Below are positions 51,144-60,159 of a stretch of DNA of 64,000 nt, in pieces. The notes beneath the pieces were generated by a model, which was not told the DNA's origin, did no database searches, and worked only from the letters and a program-made list of their open reading frames with translations. Position 1 is the first letter of the stretch. Each line of letters begins with the position of its first letter. The DNA is from Flavobacteriales bacterium UBA952. Its GTDB lineage: Bacteria > Bacteroidota > Bacteroidia > Flavobacteriales_D > Crocinitomicaceae. The stretch is taken from NCBI GenBank assembly GCA_905182495.1, contig CAJJBU010000013.1, positions 27,489 through 91,488 on the forward strand. Direction: 5' to 3'. Both the position numbers and the translations under genes were made by a program.

Positions 51144-51875
51144 ATGAATAATTTATTTTTAATGGTGCCTAAAATGGCAACCGATGATTATGTTGGCTTT
51201 ACATTTTTTGTAGGGTGTATGGCGATGATGGCAGCAGCTGTCTTCTTTTTCTTTTCTATAAACTCTGTTGATAGGAAATGGAGAACTTCGATTCTCGTTT
51301 CAGGATTGATCACTTTTATAGCTGCAGTGCATTATTATTACATGCGAGACTATTGGGCTAGCACACAAGAATCGCCTACTTTCTTCCGATATGTAGACTG
51401 GATTTTAACTGTTCCATTGATGTGTGTAGAGTTTTATCTAATTCTAAAAGTAGCAGGCGCAACGAAAAAACTTTTATGGACACTTATCGGTGCATCTGTT
51501 GTTATGTTGGTCACAGGATACTTTGGAGAAGCTGTTTATGTCGAAAGCGCAGCCATGTGGGGATTAATTTCAGGTCTTGCATATTTCTACATCGTTTACT
51601 TAATAATGTTTGGAGAAGCAAAAGCCTTGGCCACAAAAGCTGGTGGCAATGTTTTAAACGCTCACAATATGTTGTGTAAGTTTGTTCTTATTGGCTGGGC
51701 AATCTACCCATTAGGATATATGATTGGAACGGCAAGTGGACAATGGTATTCATTCATGGGAAATCTTGGTATTGATATGAATGTCGTGTACAACATAGGT
51801 GACGCCATTAATAAAATTGGATTTGGACTTGTTGTATATAGTTTAGCTGTTGCATCGTCTAAAGAAGTTGCATAA
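51144..51875 (+). CDS. Proton-pumping proteorhodopsin (DTE type)
   Basis: A 243-residue seven-helix microbial rhodopsin that takes up light energy with an all-trans retinal and pumps H+ outward. On helix C, RYVDWILTVPLMCVEFYL carries the proton acceptor Asp85, Thr89 and donor Glu96 (DTE), as in marine proteorhodopsins. Met93 takes the spectral-tuning position, which is typical for green-absorbing flavobacterial forms. His63 in VHYYYMR matches the His that pairs with the acceptor. The retinal lysine is Lys224 in DAINKIGFG. No blh or crt gene is in the window. A strong terminator follows. Confidence 0.95.
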   Translation: MNNLFLMVPKMATDDYVGFTFFVGCMAMMAAAVFFFFSINSVDRKWRTSILVSGLITFIAAVHYYYMRDYWASTQESPTFFRYVDWILTVPLMCVEFYLILKVAGATKKLLWTLIGASVVMLVTGYFGEAVYVESAAMWGLISGLAYFYIVYLIMFGEAKALATKAGGNVLNAHNMLCKFVLIGWAIYPLGYMIGTASGQWYSFMGNLGIDMNVVYNIGDAINKIGFGLVVYSLAVASSKEVA

Positions 51876-51898
51876 TTAATTTCTTTAAATTTTAGATT

Positions 51899-51927
51899 AA
51901 AAGCGGTTTGAAAAAGCCGCTTTTTTT
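51899..51927. terminator. Bidirectional terminator after rhodopsin gene
   Basis: AAAAGCGG (51899-51906) pairs with CCGCTTTT (51917-51924), followed by T-run; located between the convergent rhodopsin and carbonic anhydrase genes. Confidence 0.75.
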
Positions 51928-52438
51928 ATTTAAACCAAGAAGAATACTTGATATAATTCTTAGAGATTCGCGCTACCTCTCCCTTAAATAATTCGGGTGA
52001 TAGGGTTTTTACTTTTTTAGCAGGTACCCCAGCATAAATACTCCAAGATTCTACCCTTGTGCCTTCTAAAAGCACAGCGCCGGCCGCAATGATTGTATTC
52101 GACTCAACATGACAGTTGTCCATCACAATCGCTCCCATGCCAATTAAAACATTGCTCTCAATACTACAACCGTGAATAAGCGCATTATGTCCAATCGAAA
52201 CGTTATCTCCGATCACTACTTTTGTCTTTTCATAAGTACAGTGCAAAACAGCGCCATCCTGAACGTTGACCCGGTTCCCAATTCTTATCGAATTCACATC
52301 GCCTCTGATGACTGCATTGAACCAAACTGAGCATTGATCTCCCATTTCTATATCACCTACAAGCGTTGCGTTCTCCGCCAACCAGCAATCTTCACCGAGT
52401 TTAGGTTCAAAACCTCTACATTTCTTTATAAGAGCCAT
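51926..52438 (-). CDS. Gamma-class carbonic anhydrase-like left-handed beta-helix protein
   Basis: 170 residues with hexapeptide repeats (ATLVGDIEMGDQCSVWFNAVIRGD, VLIGMGAIVMDNCHVESNTIIAAGAVL) and metal-binding His candidates (AVLHCTYEKTK, SIGHNALIHGCSIE). This is the YrdA/CaiE subgroup, which hydrates CO2 in some but not all members. Starts 1 nt after the rnr stop, so it is in one operon with rnr. Confidence 0.87.
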   Translation of the reverse strand: MALIKKCRGFEPKLGEDCWLAENATLVGDIEMGDQCSVWFNAVIRGDVNSIRIGNRVNVQDGAVLHCTYEKTKVVIGDNVSIGHNALIHGCSIESNVLIGMGAIVMDNCHVESNTIIAAGAVLLEGTRVESWSIYAGVPAKKVKTLSPELFKGEVARISKNYIKYSSWFK

Positions 52439-52439
52439 T

Positions 52440-54587
52440 TTATTCTACACTAACAAATTCTAGATCGACCTGTCGCTTGCGCGGACTAACTTCATAAACA
52501 CGAACAGTTACCGTATCACCAAAATTGAATTCTTTTTTAGTTTTCGATCCTCGAATACAAAATTTATCTTGATCAAAATAGAATCGATCACCTGGGATTT
52601 GATTCATTTGAATCATACCCTCACAATGATTTTCATTCATACGAACGTACATACCATGCTCAGCAATTCCTGAGATCGTACCCTCAAAAACATCGCCAAT
52701 ATGCTCTTGAACAAAAAGTGTTTGGAAGTACTTCGTTGATTCCCTTTCGGCCTCAGATGCCTTACGTTCATTTGCGGAAATATGTTTGCATATTTGCTCC
52801 AATCCCTTTGAATAAGGGTGCTTATGACCCTCGACTTTTGCCTCTAAAATTCTGTGTATAATGAGGTCTGAATACCTACGAATCGGCGACGTAAAATGCG
52901 TATAATAGTCAAATGCCAAACCATAATGTCCAATGTTGTCTATTTCATAGACCGCCTTAGCCATGGAGCGAATAGCCATCGATTGGATTAAAGAAAATTC
53001 ATTTTTTAAACGAACGTCACTTAATAGTTTATTTATGTTTTTAGCAATCTGCCCTGGTTCAGTTAGGTCAACTTTATAACCAAATTTATTAATGAAAACT
53101 GAAAAGATGTCTAGCTTTGAAGGATCTGGACGGTCGTGAGTACGGTACAAACTAATGTCACCCTTTCCCCCATTTTCCTTAGGTTTTCCCAAAAATATAG
53201 CCACTTGCTTATTGGCTAAAAGCATAAACTCTTCTACCAATTTATGAGCCTCTTGAGATGTTTTAATAACGACCTCAGCTGGAAAGCCCTCTTCATTGAG
53301 ACGAAACCTCATCTCTTCAGACTCAATGCTTAAAGCACCATTTTTAAGCCTTCTTTTTCGCAAAGTTTTTGCGATTTTATTCATTAAAGAAATCTCTGTT
53401 TTGTGATCTCCTTCTGCTCCCATTATAATTTCTTGAGCCTCTTCATAAGTGAATCTTCTATCGGAATGAATCACCGTTTTACCGAACCACTCTTTAAATA
53501 TTTTACCTGTTTCGTCTAATTCAAATACTGCTGAAAAACTAAACTTATCTTCATTGGGACGCAAAGAACAAACGACATTTGAAAGCTGCTCAGGGAGCAT
53601 TGGAATTACGCGGTCCACCAAATAAACTGAATTCGACCTTTTTAAGGCTTCTGCATCCATTGCGCTATTTTCTTGCACATAATGACTTACGTCCGCAATA
53701 TGAATTCCTATTTCTAAATTACCATTGGACAATCTTTGAATTGATAAAGCATCGTCAAAATCTCTAGCGTCTAATGGATCAATTGTAAAGGTTAGTATCT
53801 CTCTAAAATCTCTTCTTCTTTTTATCTCTTCAGGATCTAGCTCAATTTTAACATACTCGGCTTCATCCATTACAGCATCCGGGAAAACGGGTTCAATACC
53901 TTGGTTGTACAAAATCCCGAGCATCTCGGCATCATTGCTGCCATTGGCACCAAGTATAGCGGTAACCTCTCCAAAAGGAGTCTCTCTCCCCTGTGGCCAT
54001 GTCGTTATTTTTACGAGTACTTTATCTCCGCTTTTAGCATCGTTCAATTTGTTTCTAGGCACCTGTATTTCCATCCCCAATCTAGGGTTATCAGGAATAA
54101 GAACCGCGAATTTCTCCATGATTTTGAGTACTCCAACAAATTGCTCTTTATCTCTTTTGATGACTTCAACAACAACAGCTTCGGCTCTAGAACGCCCCTG
54201 TTTGATTACCTTAATTTTCACTAAATCCCCATGAAGCGCTTTATTGGTGTTTTGAGGGGCTACATAAAAATCCTTTTCATACCCTTCGCAGGTAATAAAT
54301 CCTGATCCACGTTGAGTGATATCAATCTTACCCTCCAGGTATAACTTGTTTCCTTTGGCTTTAAATGTAAAGTGATTTATTCTTTCGACAGAGCCATGCT
54401 TAACGAGCTCATTGAGCTCATCAAAAACGTTTTGTCGCGAATTCGGATCACGCGCATCTACAATTTGACAAATTTCTTTGTGACTAAGTTCTTTTGAATC
54501 GTGTTTTTCAAACACACGAATAAGTAGTGTTCTTATAGATTTTCTTCCAACACCAACAGACCTGGTTTTAGACCTTTTCTTTGACAT
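52440..54587 (-). CDS. rnr: Ribonuclease R
   Basis: A 715-residue 3'-5' exoribonuclease: N-terminal helix-turn-helix (IRTLLIRVFEKHDSKELSHKEIC), cold-shock domains (about 65-210), RNB catalytic domain with TFTIDPLDARDFDDALSI (magnesium-binding Asp residues), YTHFTSPIRRYSDLIIHR, and a C-terminal S1 domain (GDVFEGTISGIAEHGMYVRMNE). Lacks the long Lys-rich tail of E. coli RNase R. Degrades structured RNA. A TACTTTCG box, one mismatch, ends 4 nt before the ATG, and a perfect palindrome overlaps it. Confidence 0.95.
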   Translation of the reverse strand: MSKKRSKTRSVGVGRKSIRTLLIRVFEKHDSKELSHKEICQIVDARDPNSRQNVFDELNELVKHGSVERINHFTFKAKGNKLYLEGKIDITQRGSGFITCEGYEKDFYVAPQNTNKALHGDLVKIKVIKQGRSRAEAVVVEVIKRDKEQFVGVLKIMEKFAVLIPDNPRLGMEIQVPRNKLNDAKSGDKVLVKITTWPQGRETPFGEVTAILGANGSNDAEMLGILYNQGIEPVFPDAVMDEAEYVKIELDPEEIKRRRDFREILTFTIDPLDARDFDDALSIQRLSNGNLEIGIHIADVSHYVQENSAMDAEALKRSNSVYLVDRVIPMLPEQLSNVVCSLRPNEDKFSFSAVFELDETGKIFKEWFGKTVIHSDRRFTYEEAQEIIMGAEGDHKTEISLMNKIAKTLRKRRLKNGALSIESEEMRFRLNEEGFPAEVVIKTSQEAHKLVEEFMLLANKQVAIFLGKPKENGGKGDISLYRTHDRPDPSKLDIFSVFINKFGYKVDLTEPGQIAKNINKLLSDVRLKNEFSLIQSMAIRSMAKAVYEIDNIGHYGLAFDYYTHFTSPIRRYSDLIIHRILEAKVEGHKHPYSKGLEQICKHISANERKASEAERESTKYFQTLFVQEHIGDVFEGTISGIAEHGMYVRMNENHCEGMIQMNQIPGDRFYFDQDKFCIRGSKTKKEFNFGDTVTVRVYEVSPRKRQVDLEFVSVE

Positions 54588-54598
54588 AAAACGAAAGT

Positions 54599-54615
54599 AG
54601 ACAATTTAATTGTCT
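54599..54615. promoter_or_regulatory. Perfect palindrome over the rnr promoter region
   Basis: AGACAATT-T-AATTGTCT: 8-bp arms, 1-nt centre. It abuts/overlaps the -7-like box TACTTTCG (minus 54599-54592) and would cover the spacer; a candidate repressor site. Confidence 0.45.
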
Positions 54616-54643
54616 AAGTAAGACCACTGATGTGAAAAATATA

Positions 54644-55393
54644 TTAATGTTTGATGATGACTTTTCGCACAATCGCTTGAGAACCAGGAGCCGTAAACGA
54701 CATGATGTAAACACCATTCCTGAATGAGGATATATCAAAAACAGAAGATGAAACCACTTGTTGATTAAGGACTTCGCTTCCTAATACGTTTACCATTTTC
54801 ATATTTGCTGAAGTAACACCATTTAATTTAACTTGGATATAATCTGATGCTGGATTTGGAATAATAGCAACTGAAATTGGTTCTACCTCTTCCACGTCAA
54901 GAACATAATCAAATTTTATGTCAACAGAATCGATATAGTTGGATCCATCAAATGAAACGTAGTATCGATAATGACCAAGTCCTACAACTCCTTCAGCAGG
55001 CTTGATTGTAGACTTAAGTTTTCCGTATTCTTCAGGGGTTTGACCCGACTCAATCCAAAATGCTGCAGAGGATCCGGTGGTCCAAGGGTTTGAGTTCATT
55101 TGACTGGAAGAATAACATGTCCCTCCAAAAGCATCAGTTGAGTGTCCCCAACAAAGGTTATTTTGCCAACCTTCTGGATCAGAAATCATATATCGCGTCA
55201 CACGATATTTTGCAGAGTCAGCTGGCCCATCAAAATGAACGCTAAAAGAAATATCTGTTGATGCTGAAGATGATGTAGTAACTTCATGAGCCCCCCCAGA
55301 AAGAACATCGCTAGAACCTTCTAACGAAATCCATGTTTGAGCAAACAAAAATGATGGTAAAACAAGAAGAATGGTGAAGTAGAGTTTTTTCAT
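54644..55393 (-). CDS. Secreted protein with T9SS type A sorting domain
   Basis: 249 residues: signal peptide MKKLYFTILLVLPSFLFAQ. A beta-sandwich-like body contains SSASTDISFSVHFDGPADSAKYRVTRYM and LCWGHSTDAFGGTCYSSSQ, possibly an Ig-like or carbohydrate-related fold. The C-terminal type A domain is PISVAIIPNPASDYIQVKLN ... MKMVNVLGSEVLNQQ ... SFRNGVYIMSF. TATATTTG on the minus strand (55406-55399) ends 5 nt before the ATG. Confidence 0.82.
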   Translation of the reverse strand: MKKLYFTILLVLPSFLFAQTWISLEGSSDVLSGGAHEVTTSSSASTDISFSVHFDGPADSAKYRVTRYMISDPEGWQNNLCWGHSTDAFGGTCYSSSQMNSNPWTTGSSAAFWIESGQTPEEYGKLKSTIKPAEGVVGLGHYRYYVSFDGSNYIDSVDIKFDYVLDVEEVEPISVAIIPNPASDYIQVKLNGVTSANMKMVNVLGSEVLNQQVVSSSVFDISSFRNGVYIMSFTAPGSQAIVRKVIIKH

Positions 55394-55473
55394 AGAAACA
55401 AATATAAGTTATTCCAAACGTAATGTCAAAACTTTATCAAAATCAGTGCCAAATACATCCTAACGATTTTTAT

Positions 55474-55481
55474 TACATTTG
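55474..55481 (+). promoter_or_regulatory. -7 box of the tlpA operon
   Basis: TACATTTG ends 38 nt before the ATG at 55520. Its position rules out the longer in-frame start at 55484. Confidence 0.5.
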
Positions 55482-55519
55482 GCGTGGCATTCTTTTTGCA
55501 TTACGTTAAAAAACAAATT

Positions 55520-56023
55520 ATGAAAATCACTTTTACACTTCTATTTAGCCTATTTGTGGGCTGTTTATTTGCACAAGAAACGGAAACGTCTCAAAAGAAA
55601 ATTCCTTCTGTCATTCTAAAAGACATGAAAGGGGAGTCAATAAACACTGCTGAAATGGGCTTTGAAGGCCCCGTTGTCATAAGCTTTTGGGCGACCTGGT
55701 GCTCGCCTTGTAAGAAAGAGCTCAATACCATTCATGACTTATACCCAGATTGGCAAGATGAAACCGGTGTAACATTGGTTGCTGTTTCAATTGATGATGA
55801 AAAAACCAAAAGACAGGTGGCTATTTATGCGAATGGAAAGGCATGGGATTATAAAGTTCTCATGGACCCCAATGGGGATTTTAAAAGAGCGATGGGGGTG
55901 AATAATGTGCCACATACTTTCTTAATTGATAATGAAGGAAATATTGTATATTCACACAATAACTATGCTCCCGGTGATGAAGAAGAACTTTATGAAGAAA
56001 TTCTTAAACTTGGCACGAAATAG
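55520..56023 (+). CDS. TlpA-family periplasmic thioredoxin
   Basis: 167 residues from ATG 55520, with signal peptide MKITFTLLFSLFVGCLFAQ (Cys15 is not a clear lipobox). The thioredoxin fold has FWATWCSPCKKEL with active Cys61/Cys64, then DWQDETGVTLVAVSIDDEK and NNVPHTFLIDNEGNIV (cis-Pro). TlpA/ResA-like proteins reduce disulfides in the periplasm, for example for cytochrome c maturation. First gene of a tight cluster with DUF6029 (6-nt gap) and an Omp28 lipoprotein (2-nt gap). Confidence 0.9.
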   Translation: MKITFTLLFSLFVGCLFAQETETSQKKIPSVILKDMKGESINTAEMGFEGPVVISFWATWCSPCKKELNTIHDLYPDWQDETGVTLVAVSIDDEKTKRQVAIYANGKAWDYKVLMDPNGDFKRAMGVNNVPHTFLIDNEGNIVYSHNNYAPGDEEELYEEILKLGTK

Positions 56024-56029
56024 GAAAAA

Positions 56030-57700
56030 ATGAATTTGAAATACTTGCTTTTAGCTCCCTTTTTATTGGGGGCTTCTTTTTTGTTTTCTCAAGGCTCCAT
56101 ATCCGGTAATGCGGAATCAACTTTTCAATACCTTAATGAAGATCTTGTTATCGGCGCAAATCAACCGCCTTCAAAAGGTTTAATCAACTCGTATATGAAC
56201 GTGTTTTATACGAACAGGAATTTTAAAGCTGGTATGCGACTCGAGTCTTATCTCCCCAGAATTCAAGGTTACCCCAATCGATTTGATGGCACTGGCATAG
56301 GGATGCGGTATGTTGGGTATGCAAATGATTTTGTGGATGTTACCTTAGGTTCCTTTTATGAGCAATTCGGAAGTGGATTAGCACTACGAACGTATGAAGA
56401 TAGAGCCTTAGGTTACGATAATTTATTAGATGGGGCAAGGGTTATTGTAAAGCCCAGAAAAGGCGTTGTACTTAAAGGGGTTTATGGCTACCAACGCTTG
56501 TCTTTCCAGAGTGGTAGAATGGTTCATGGAGATGGTATTGTAAGGGGGGTCGATGGTGAAATTCATTTGAATGAAACATTCGATAAGCTCAGTAATTCTA
56601 AGTTAGATATTGTGCTAGGAGCCTCTTTTGTGAGTAAATACCAAAGAGATGACAATTCCACATTAATTCTTCCGGAAAATGTTGGTGCATATGGTGGTCG
56701 ATTTCAACTCATGTACAAGGATTTCACACTTGATGGAGAGTACATTCAGAAAGAGCAGGACCCGAGTAATGACAACAACAACATCTACAACTATGGTCAT
56801 GCAAGTGTCTTCAATTTAAGTTATACTAAAAAGGGAATAGGTATTCTATTTTCGGCAAAATCAGTCGACAATATGAGCTATCGTTCGGACCGAACAAAAG
56901 ACTTACAAGATGTTTTTATCAACTACCTTCCGGCGCTGAACAAGACGCATACCTATAATTTAGTGGCAACATTATATCCATATGCAACGCAACCGGTTGG
57001 AGAGGTGGCATATCAAATGGACTTCTTATACACATTTAAGAGAAAGTCAAAAATCGGTGGAAAATACGGCACTACGATTGGAGCTAACTTTTCAACTACC
57101 TACCAACCGAAAATGGATATAAGTGGGATTAACCCTGCGGACTCTAATGGAATTACGTACACAAGTAAACCTTTCGTAATGAGCGATAGTCTTTACTGGC
57201 AGGATATCAATTTCAACATCACAAAGAAATTTTCTAAAAAATTCTCTGCCATATTGAGCTATTACAATATCAAGATCAACAATGATGTTGCGAAAATATC
57301 AAATGATGCTCAGGGTATAATAAATGCACATATTGGCGTCGTCGAAGTGCTCTATAAGATTGCTTCAAAACACGCAATACGAGCCGAGATTCAAGGCTTA
57401 TTTGTGAAGCCGCAGTCAAATGGAGATATCAATGACAAAGGAGATTGGTTTACCGCTCTTGTTGAGTATACCGTATCACCACATTACTTTTTCAGCTTTA
57501 TGAACCAATACAACTACGGTAATCCCGATGCCGCCAAGAGGGTCAACTACCCCATTATCACATGCGGATATATTAAAGAGGCTACGAGGTTTACAGTCTC
57601 TTACGGTAGACAAAGAGCTGGCCTATTTTGTGTAGGTGGTGTTTGTCGTTTTGTTCCAGCAAACAATGGTCTTACCCTTAGTTTTACTCAAAGTTTTTAA
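56030..57700 (+). CDS. DUF6029-like outer-membrane barrel protein
   Basis: 556 residues with signal peptide (MNLKYLLLAPFLLGASFLFSQ). GSISGNAESTFQYLNEDLVIGANQPPSKGLINSYMNVFYTNRNFKAGMRLESYLPRIQGY resembles DUF6029 members in Bacteroidota. Alternating Tyr/aromatic strands run to the end (NGLTLSFTQSF with terminal Phe), so an outer-membrane barrel is likely. Role unknown. Sandwiched between TlpA and Omp28, a conserved gene order, so it probably works with them. Confidence 0.8.
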   Translation: MNLKYLLLAPFLLGASFLFSQGSISGNAESTFQYLNEDLVIGANQPPSKGLINSYMNVFYTNRNFKAGMRLESYLPRIQGYPNRFDGTGIGMRYVGYANDFVDVTLGSFYEQFGSGLALRTYEDRALGYDNLLDGARVIVKPRKGVVLKGVYGYQRLSFQSGRMVHGDGIVRGVDGEIHLNETFDKLSNSKLDIVLGASFVSKYQRDDNSTLILPENVGAYGGRFQLMYKDFTLDGEYIQKEQDPSNDNNNIYNYGHASVFNLSYTKKGIGILFSAKSVDNMSYRSDRTKDLQDVFINYLPALNKTHTYNLVATLYPYATQPVGEVAYQMDFLYTFKRKSKIGGKYGTTIGANFSTTYQPKMDISGINPADSNGITYTSKPFVMSDSLYWQDINFNITKKFSKKFSAILSYYNIKINNDVAKISNDAQGIINAHIGVVEVLYKIASKHAIRAEIQGLFVKPQSNGDINDKGDWFTALVEYTVSPHYFFSFMNQYNYGNPDAAKRVNYPIITCGYIKEATRFTVSYGRQRAGLFCVGGVCRFVPANNGLTLSFTQSF

Positions 57701-57702
57701 AT

Positions 57703-58629
57703 ATGCACCATCTAATTTCATTCGGTATTATCTTATTCGTGTTTTGTTCTTGTGATCATGTGGAAAACCCATATCCTCCTCAAGTCGATTTGGAATTAGA
57801 CACAACTATCTATCCTGGTTTATGGTCTGATTATCAGAATAACGAATGGCCTAATTTTACGGCAAATTCAAATACGAACAGGAATGTCATCATTGAAGAT
57901 TTCACCGGACACAAATGTGTCTTTTGTCCTGCCGCTGCGGAATTAGCACACGCCCTTCATGAAGCTAATCCAAGTAGAGTATATACGGCTTCCATTCATG
58001 CTGGCCCAGGCGGTATAGGTGATTTTCAAAGTGTTTCACCTCCCGATTACCCCTTAGACTTTACAAATGCTCAAGGCGTTGAAATAGGTCAGTACTTTGG
58101 CCAAAACGATGGTGGATTCGTTGGGAACCCTAGAGGAACCGTAAATCGATATAACAATGGAACGATCTTTCAGAGCCCTAATCAATGGACAAACATGATG
58201 AATGAGGTCATTACAAATAATGATCTAAAAGTAAATATTCAGGCTGGTTTAAATTATTATGATGCTACCCATGGAGCCTATTTACACGTTGAAATAGACC
58301 CGCTTGATCAAAGTACAATTGAAGACCTTGCTCTTGTCGTTTACCTCATAGAGGACTCGTTAGTTGGAGACCAGAAAATGAGCGACAACTCTCACAATTC
58401 TTCATACACACACCGGGATATTCATCGCGGTAATTTAAATAATGAAACTTTTGGTAGGCCGATTACAAGTGAGGACTTAATTGATGGAAAGTATTATGTC
58501 AATTATAGTTTTTTTGTACCCAATCAACTTGACGAGGTATATAATTCATCGAATATGCATCTTCTGATATATGCCTTCGATCAATCAACTTGGGAAATTT
58601 ACCAGGTCATCAAGCAAAAAATAGAGTAA
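57703..58629 (+). CDS. Omp28-related outer-membrane lipoprotein with CxxC
   Basis: 308 residues. Signal region MHHLISFGIILFVFCSC with lipoprotein-type cysteines (15 or 17). A thioredoxin-like N-terminal half is seen: NVIIEDFTGHKCVFCPAAAELAHALHEANP (Cys72/Cys75). The C-terminal half is a beta-sandwich (VNIQAGLNYYDATHGAYLHVEI). Omp28 was named from P. gingivalis, where it is a surface protein. The CxxC motif and the upstream TlpA suggest a thiol-redox role at the outer membrane; this is inference. Confidence 0.83.
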   Translation: MHHLISFGIILFVFCSCDHVENPYPPQVDLELDTTIYPGLWSDYQNNEWPNFTANSNTNRNVIIEDFTGHKCVFCPAAAELAHALHEANPSRVYTASIHAGPGGIGDFQSVSPPDYPLDFTNAQGVEIGQYFGQNDGGFVGNPRGTVNRYNNGTIFQSPNQWTNMMNEVITNNDLKVNIQAGLNYYDATHGAYLHVEIDPLDQSTIEDLALVVYLIEDSLVGDQKMSDNSHNSSYTHRDIHRGNLNNETFGRPITSEDLIDGKYYVNYSFFVPNQLDEVYNSSNMHLLIYAFDQSTWEIYQVIKQKIE

Positions 58630-58696
58630 AGAATATATTAACTCTTTTTTAACGTTTTTACATCTATTCTTCTTTTTTAATCGGGTTTTTATACCT

Positions 58697-58704
58697 TATA
58701 TTTG
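58697..58704 (+). promoter_or_regulatory. -7 box of rpoN
   Basis: TATATTTG, perfect TAnnTTTG, 15 nt before the ATG at 58720. Confidence 0.5.
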
Positions 58705-58719
58705 AAGGAAGACTAGATT

Positions 58720-60159
58720 ATGGCATTACGACAACATCTTACTCAAAAACTAGATCAAAGGCTCTCTCCGCAGCAAATTCAACTCATGAAATTATTGCAG
58801 GTTCCGACTATGGAGCTTGACCAGAGAATAAAGCAAGAAATTGAAGAAAATCCGGCCCTAGAAGAAGGAAAAGAGGAACTCGATGATGATTATTCAAATG
58901 AAGAAGAATTTGAAGAGCGAGAAGATGAAGAATTTGATGTCTCTGACTATTTACAAGATGATGTTGCCGATTACAAAACCAAAACAAGCAATCAATCAAA
59001 AGATACAGATGATAAAGTGATTCCTTTTTCAGGTGGAACTACATTTCGCGAAAAGTTATCTGAACAGCTCCAATTATCAAAATTAGACGAAGGTCAGGAG
59101 TTAATTGCAGATATATTAATAGGGAATTTAGATGAAGCTGGCTACCTAAATAGAGACCTCGAGGCAATTGTTGATGATTTAGCCTTTAGTCTAAACGCTC
59201 ACTGCAAGGAAGAGGAAGTATTAGAGGTGTTGAAAGTAATTCAAGGGCTAGACCCCGCTGGTGTAGGCGCAAGAAACCTTCAAGAATGTCTTCTTTTGCA
59301 GATGAACAGAAGACAAGATGGCAATATCGAAAGGTTCACAGCAAAGACGATTCTAGAAAAACATTTCGAAGAATTCACGAAAAAACACTACGATAAGATT
59401 GCTAAAAAACTAGAAATCGATGACGTCGATTTGAAAGACGCAATAGGTGAAATATTAAAGCTAAACCCAAAGCCTGGAGGTGCATCAAAAGGAATCACAA
59501 AGAATTTTCAACAAATAATTCCTGATTTCATTATCTATGAAAATGAAGGCCGCCTTGACCTTAGTATTAATTCAAGAAATGCTCCTGAATTAAGAATAAG
59601 TCGAGATTATGAAAATATGCTCCGTTCCTATTCTGAAGGAGCAAAAACCTCTAAGACGGATAAAGAAGCCGTTAACTTTGTGAAACACAAATTAGACAAT
59701 GCAAAATGGTTTATTGATGCTATTCGACAACGACAAAATACTTTGTTAACGACAATGACGGCTATTATGAGATTTCAGGAAGGTTATTTTATTTCAGGTG
59801 ATGAAACACAGATGAAGCCCATGATTTTGAAAGATATCGCAGAGATTGTGAATTTGGATATATCGACGGTATCAAGGGTTGCAAATAGTAAATATGTACA
59901 AACTCATTTCGGTGTGTTTTCATTAAAGTACTTTTTCTCAGAATCACTTTCTACAGATAGTGGAGAAGAGGTATCAACAAGAGAAGTGAAAAAAATCCTC
60001 TCGGAAGCCATTGATGCAGAAAACAAAAGAGCTCCGTTAACAGATGAGAAACTGATGAACCTGTTGAGAGGGAAGGGCTACAATATAGCCAGGAGAACAG
60101 TCGCTAAATATAGAGAGCAGTTAAATATACCTGTTGCAAGAATGCGAAAAGAGTTATAA
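58720..60159 (+). CDS. rpoN: RNA polymerase sigma-54 factor
   Basis: 479 residues: glutamine/leucine-rich region I (LTQKLDQRLSPQQIQLMKLLQVPTMELDQRIKQEIEENPALEE), acidic region II (about 48-85), core-binding region III, HTH, and the C-terminal RpoN box ARRTVAKYRE. It directs transcription from -24/-12 promoters with AAA+ activators; none of these activators is in the window. The stop overlaps the start of the next gene (TAATG). Confidence 0.95.
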   Translation: MALRQHLTQKLDQRLSPQQIQLMKLLQVPTMELDQRIKQEIEENPALEEGKEELDDDYSNEEEFEEREDEEFDVSDYLQDDVADYKTKTSNQSKDTDDKVIPFSGGTTFREKLSEQLQLSKLDEGQELIADILIGNLDEAGYLNRDLEAIVDDLAFSLNAHCKEEEVLEVLKVIQGLDPAGVGARNLQECLLLQMNRRQDGNIERFTAKTILEKHFEEFTKKHYDKIAKKLEIDDVDLKDAIGEILKLNPKPGGASKGITKNFQQIIPDFIIYENEGRLDLSINSRNAPELRISRDYENMLRSYSEGAKTSKTDKEAVNFVKHKLDNAKWFIDAIRQRQNTLLTTMTAIMRFQEGYFISGDETQMKPMILKDIAEIVNLDISTVSRVANSKYVQTHFGVFSLKYFFSESLSTDSGEEVSTREVKKILSEAIDAENKRAPLTDEKLMNLLRGKGYNIARRTVAKYREQLNIPVARMRKEL

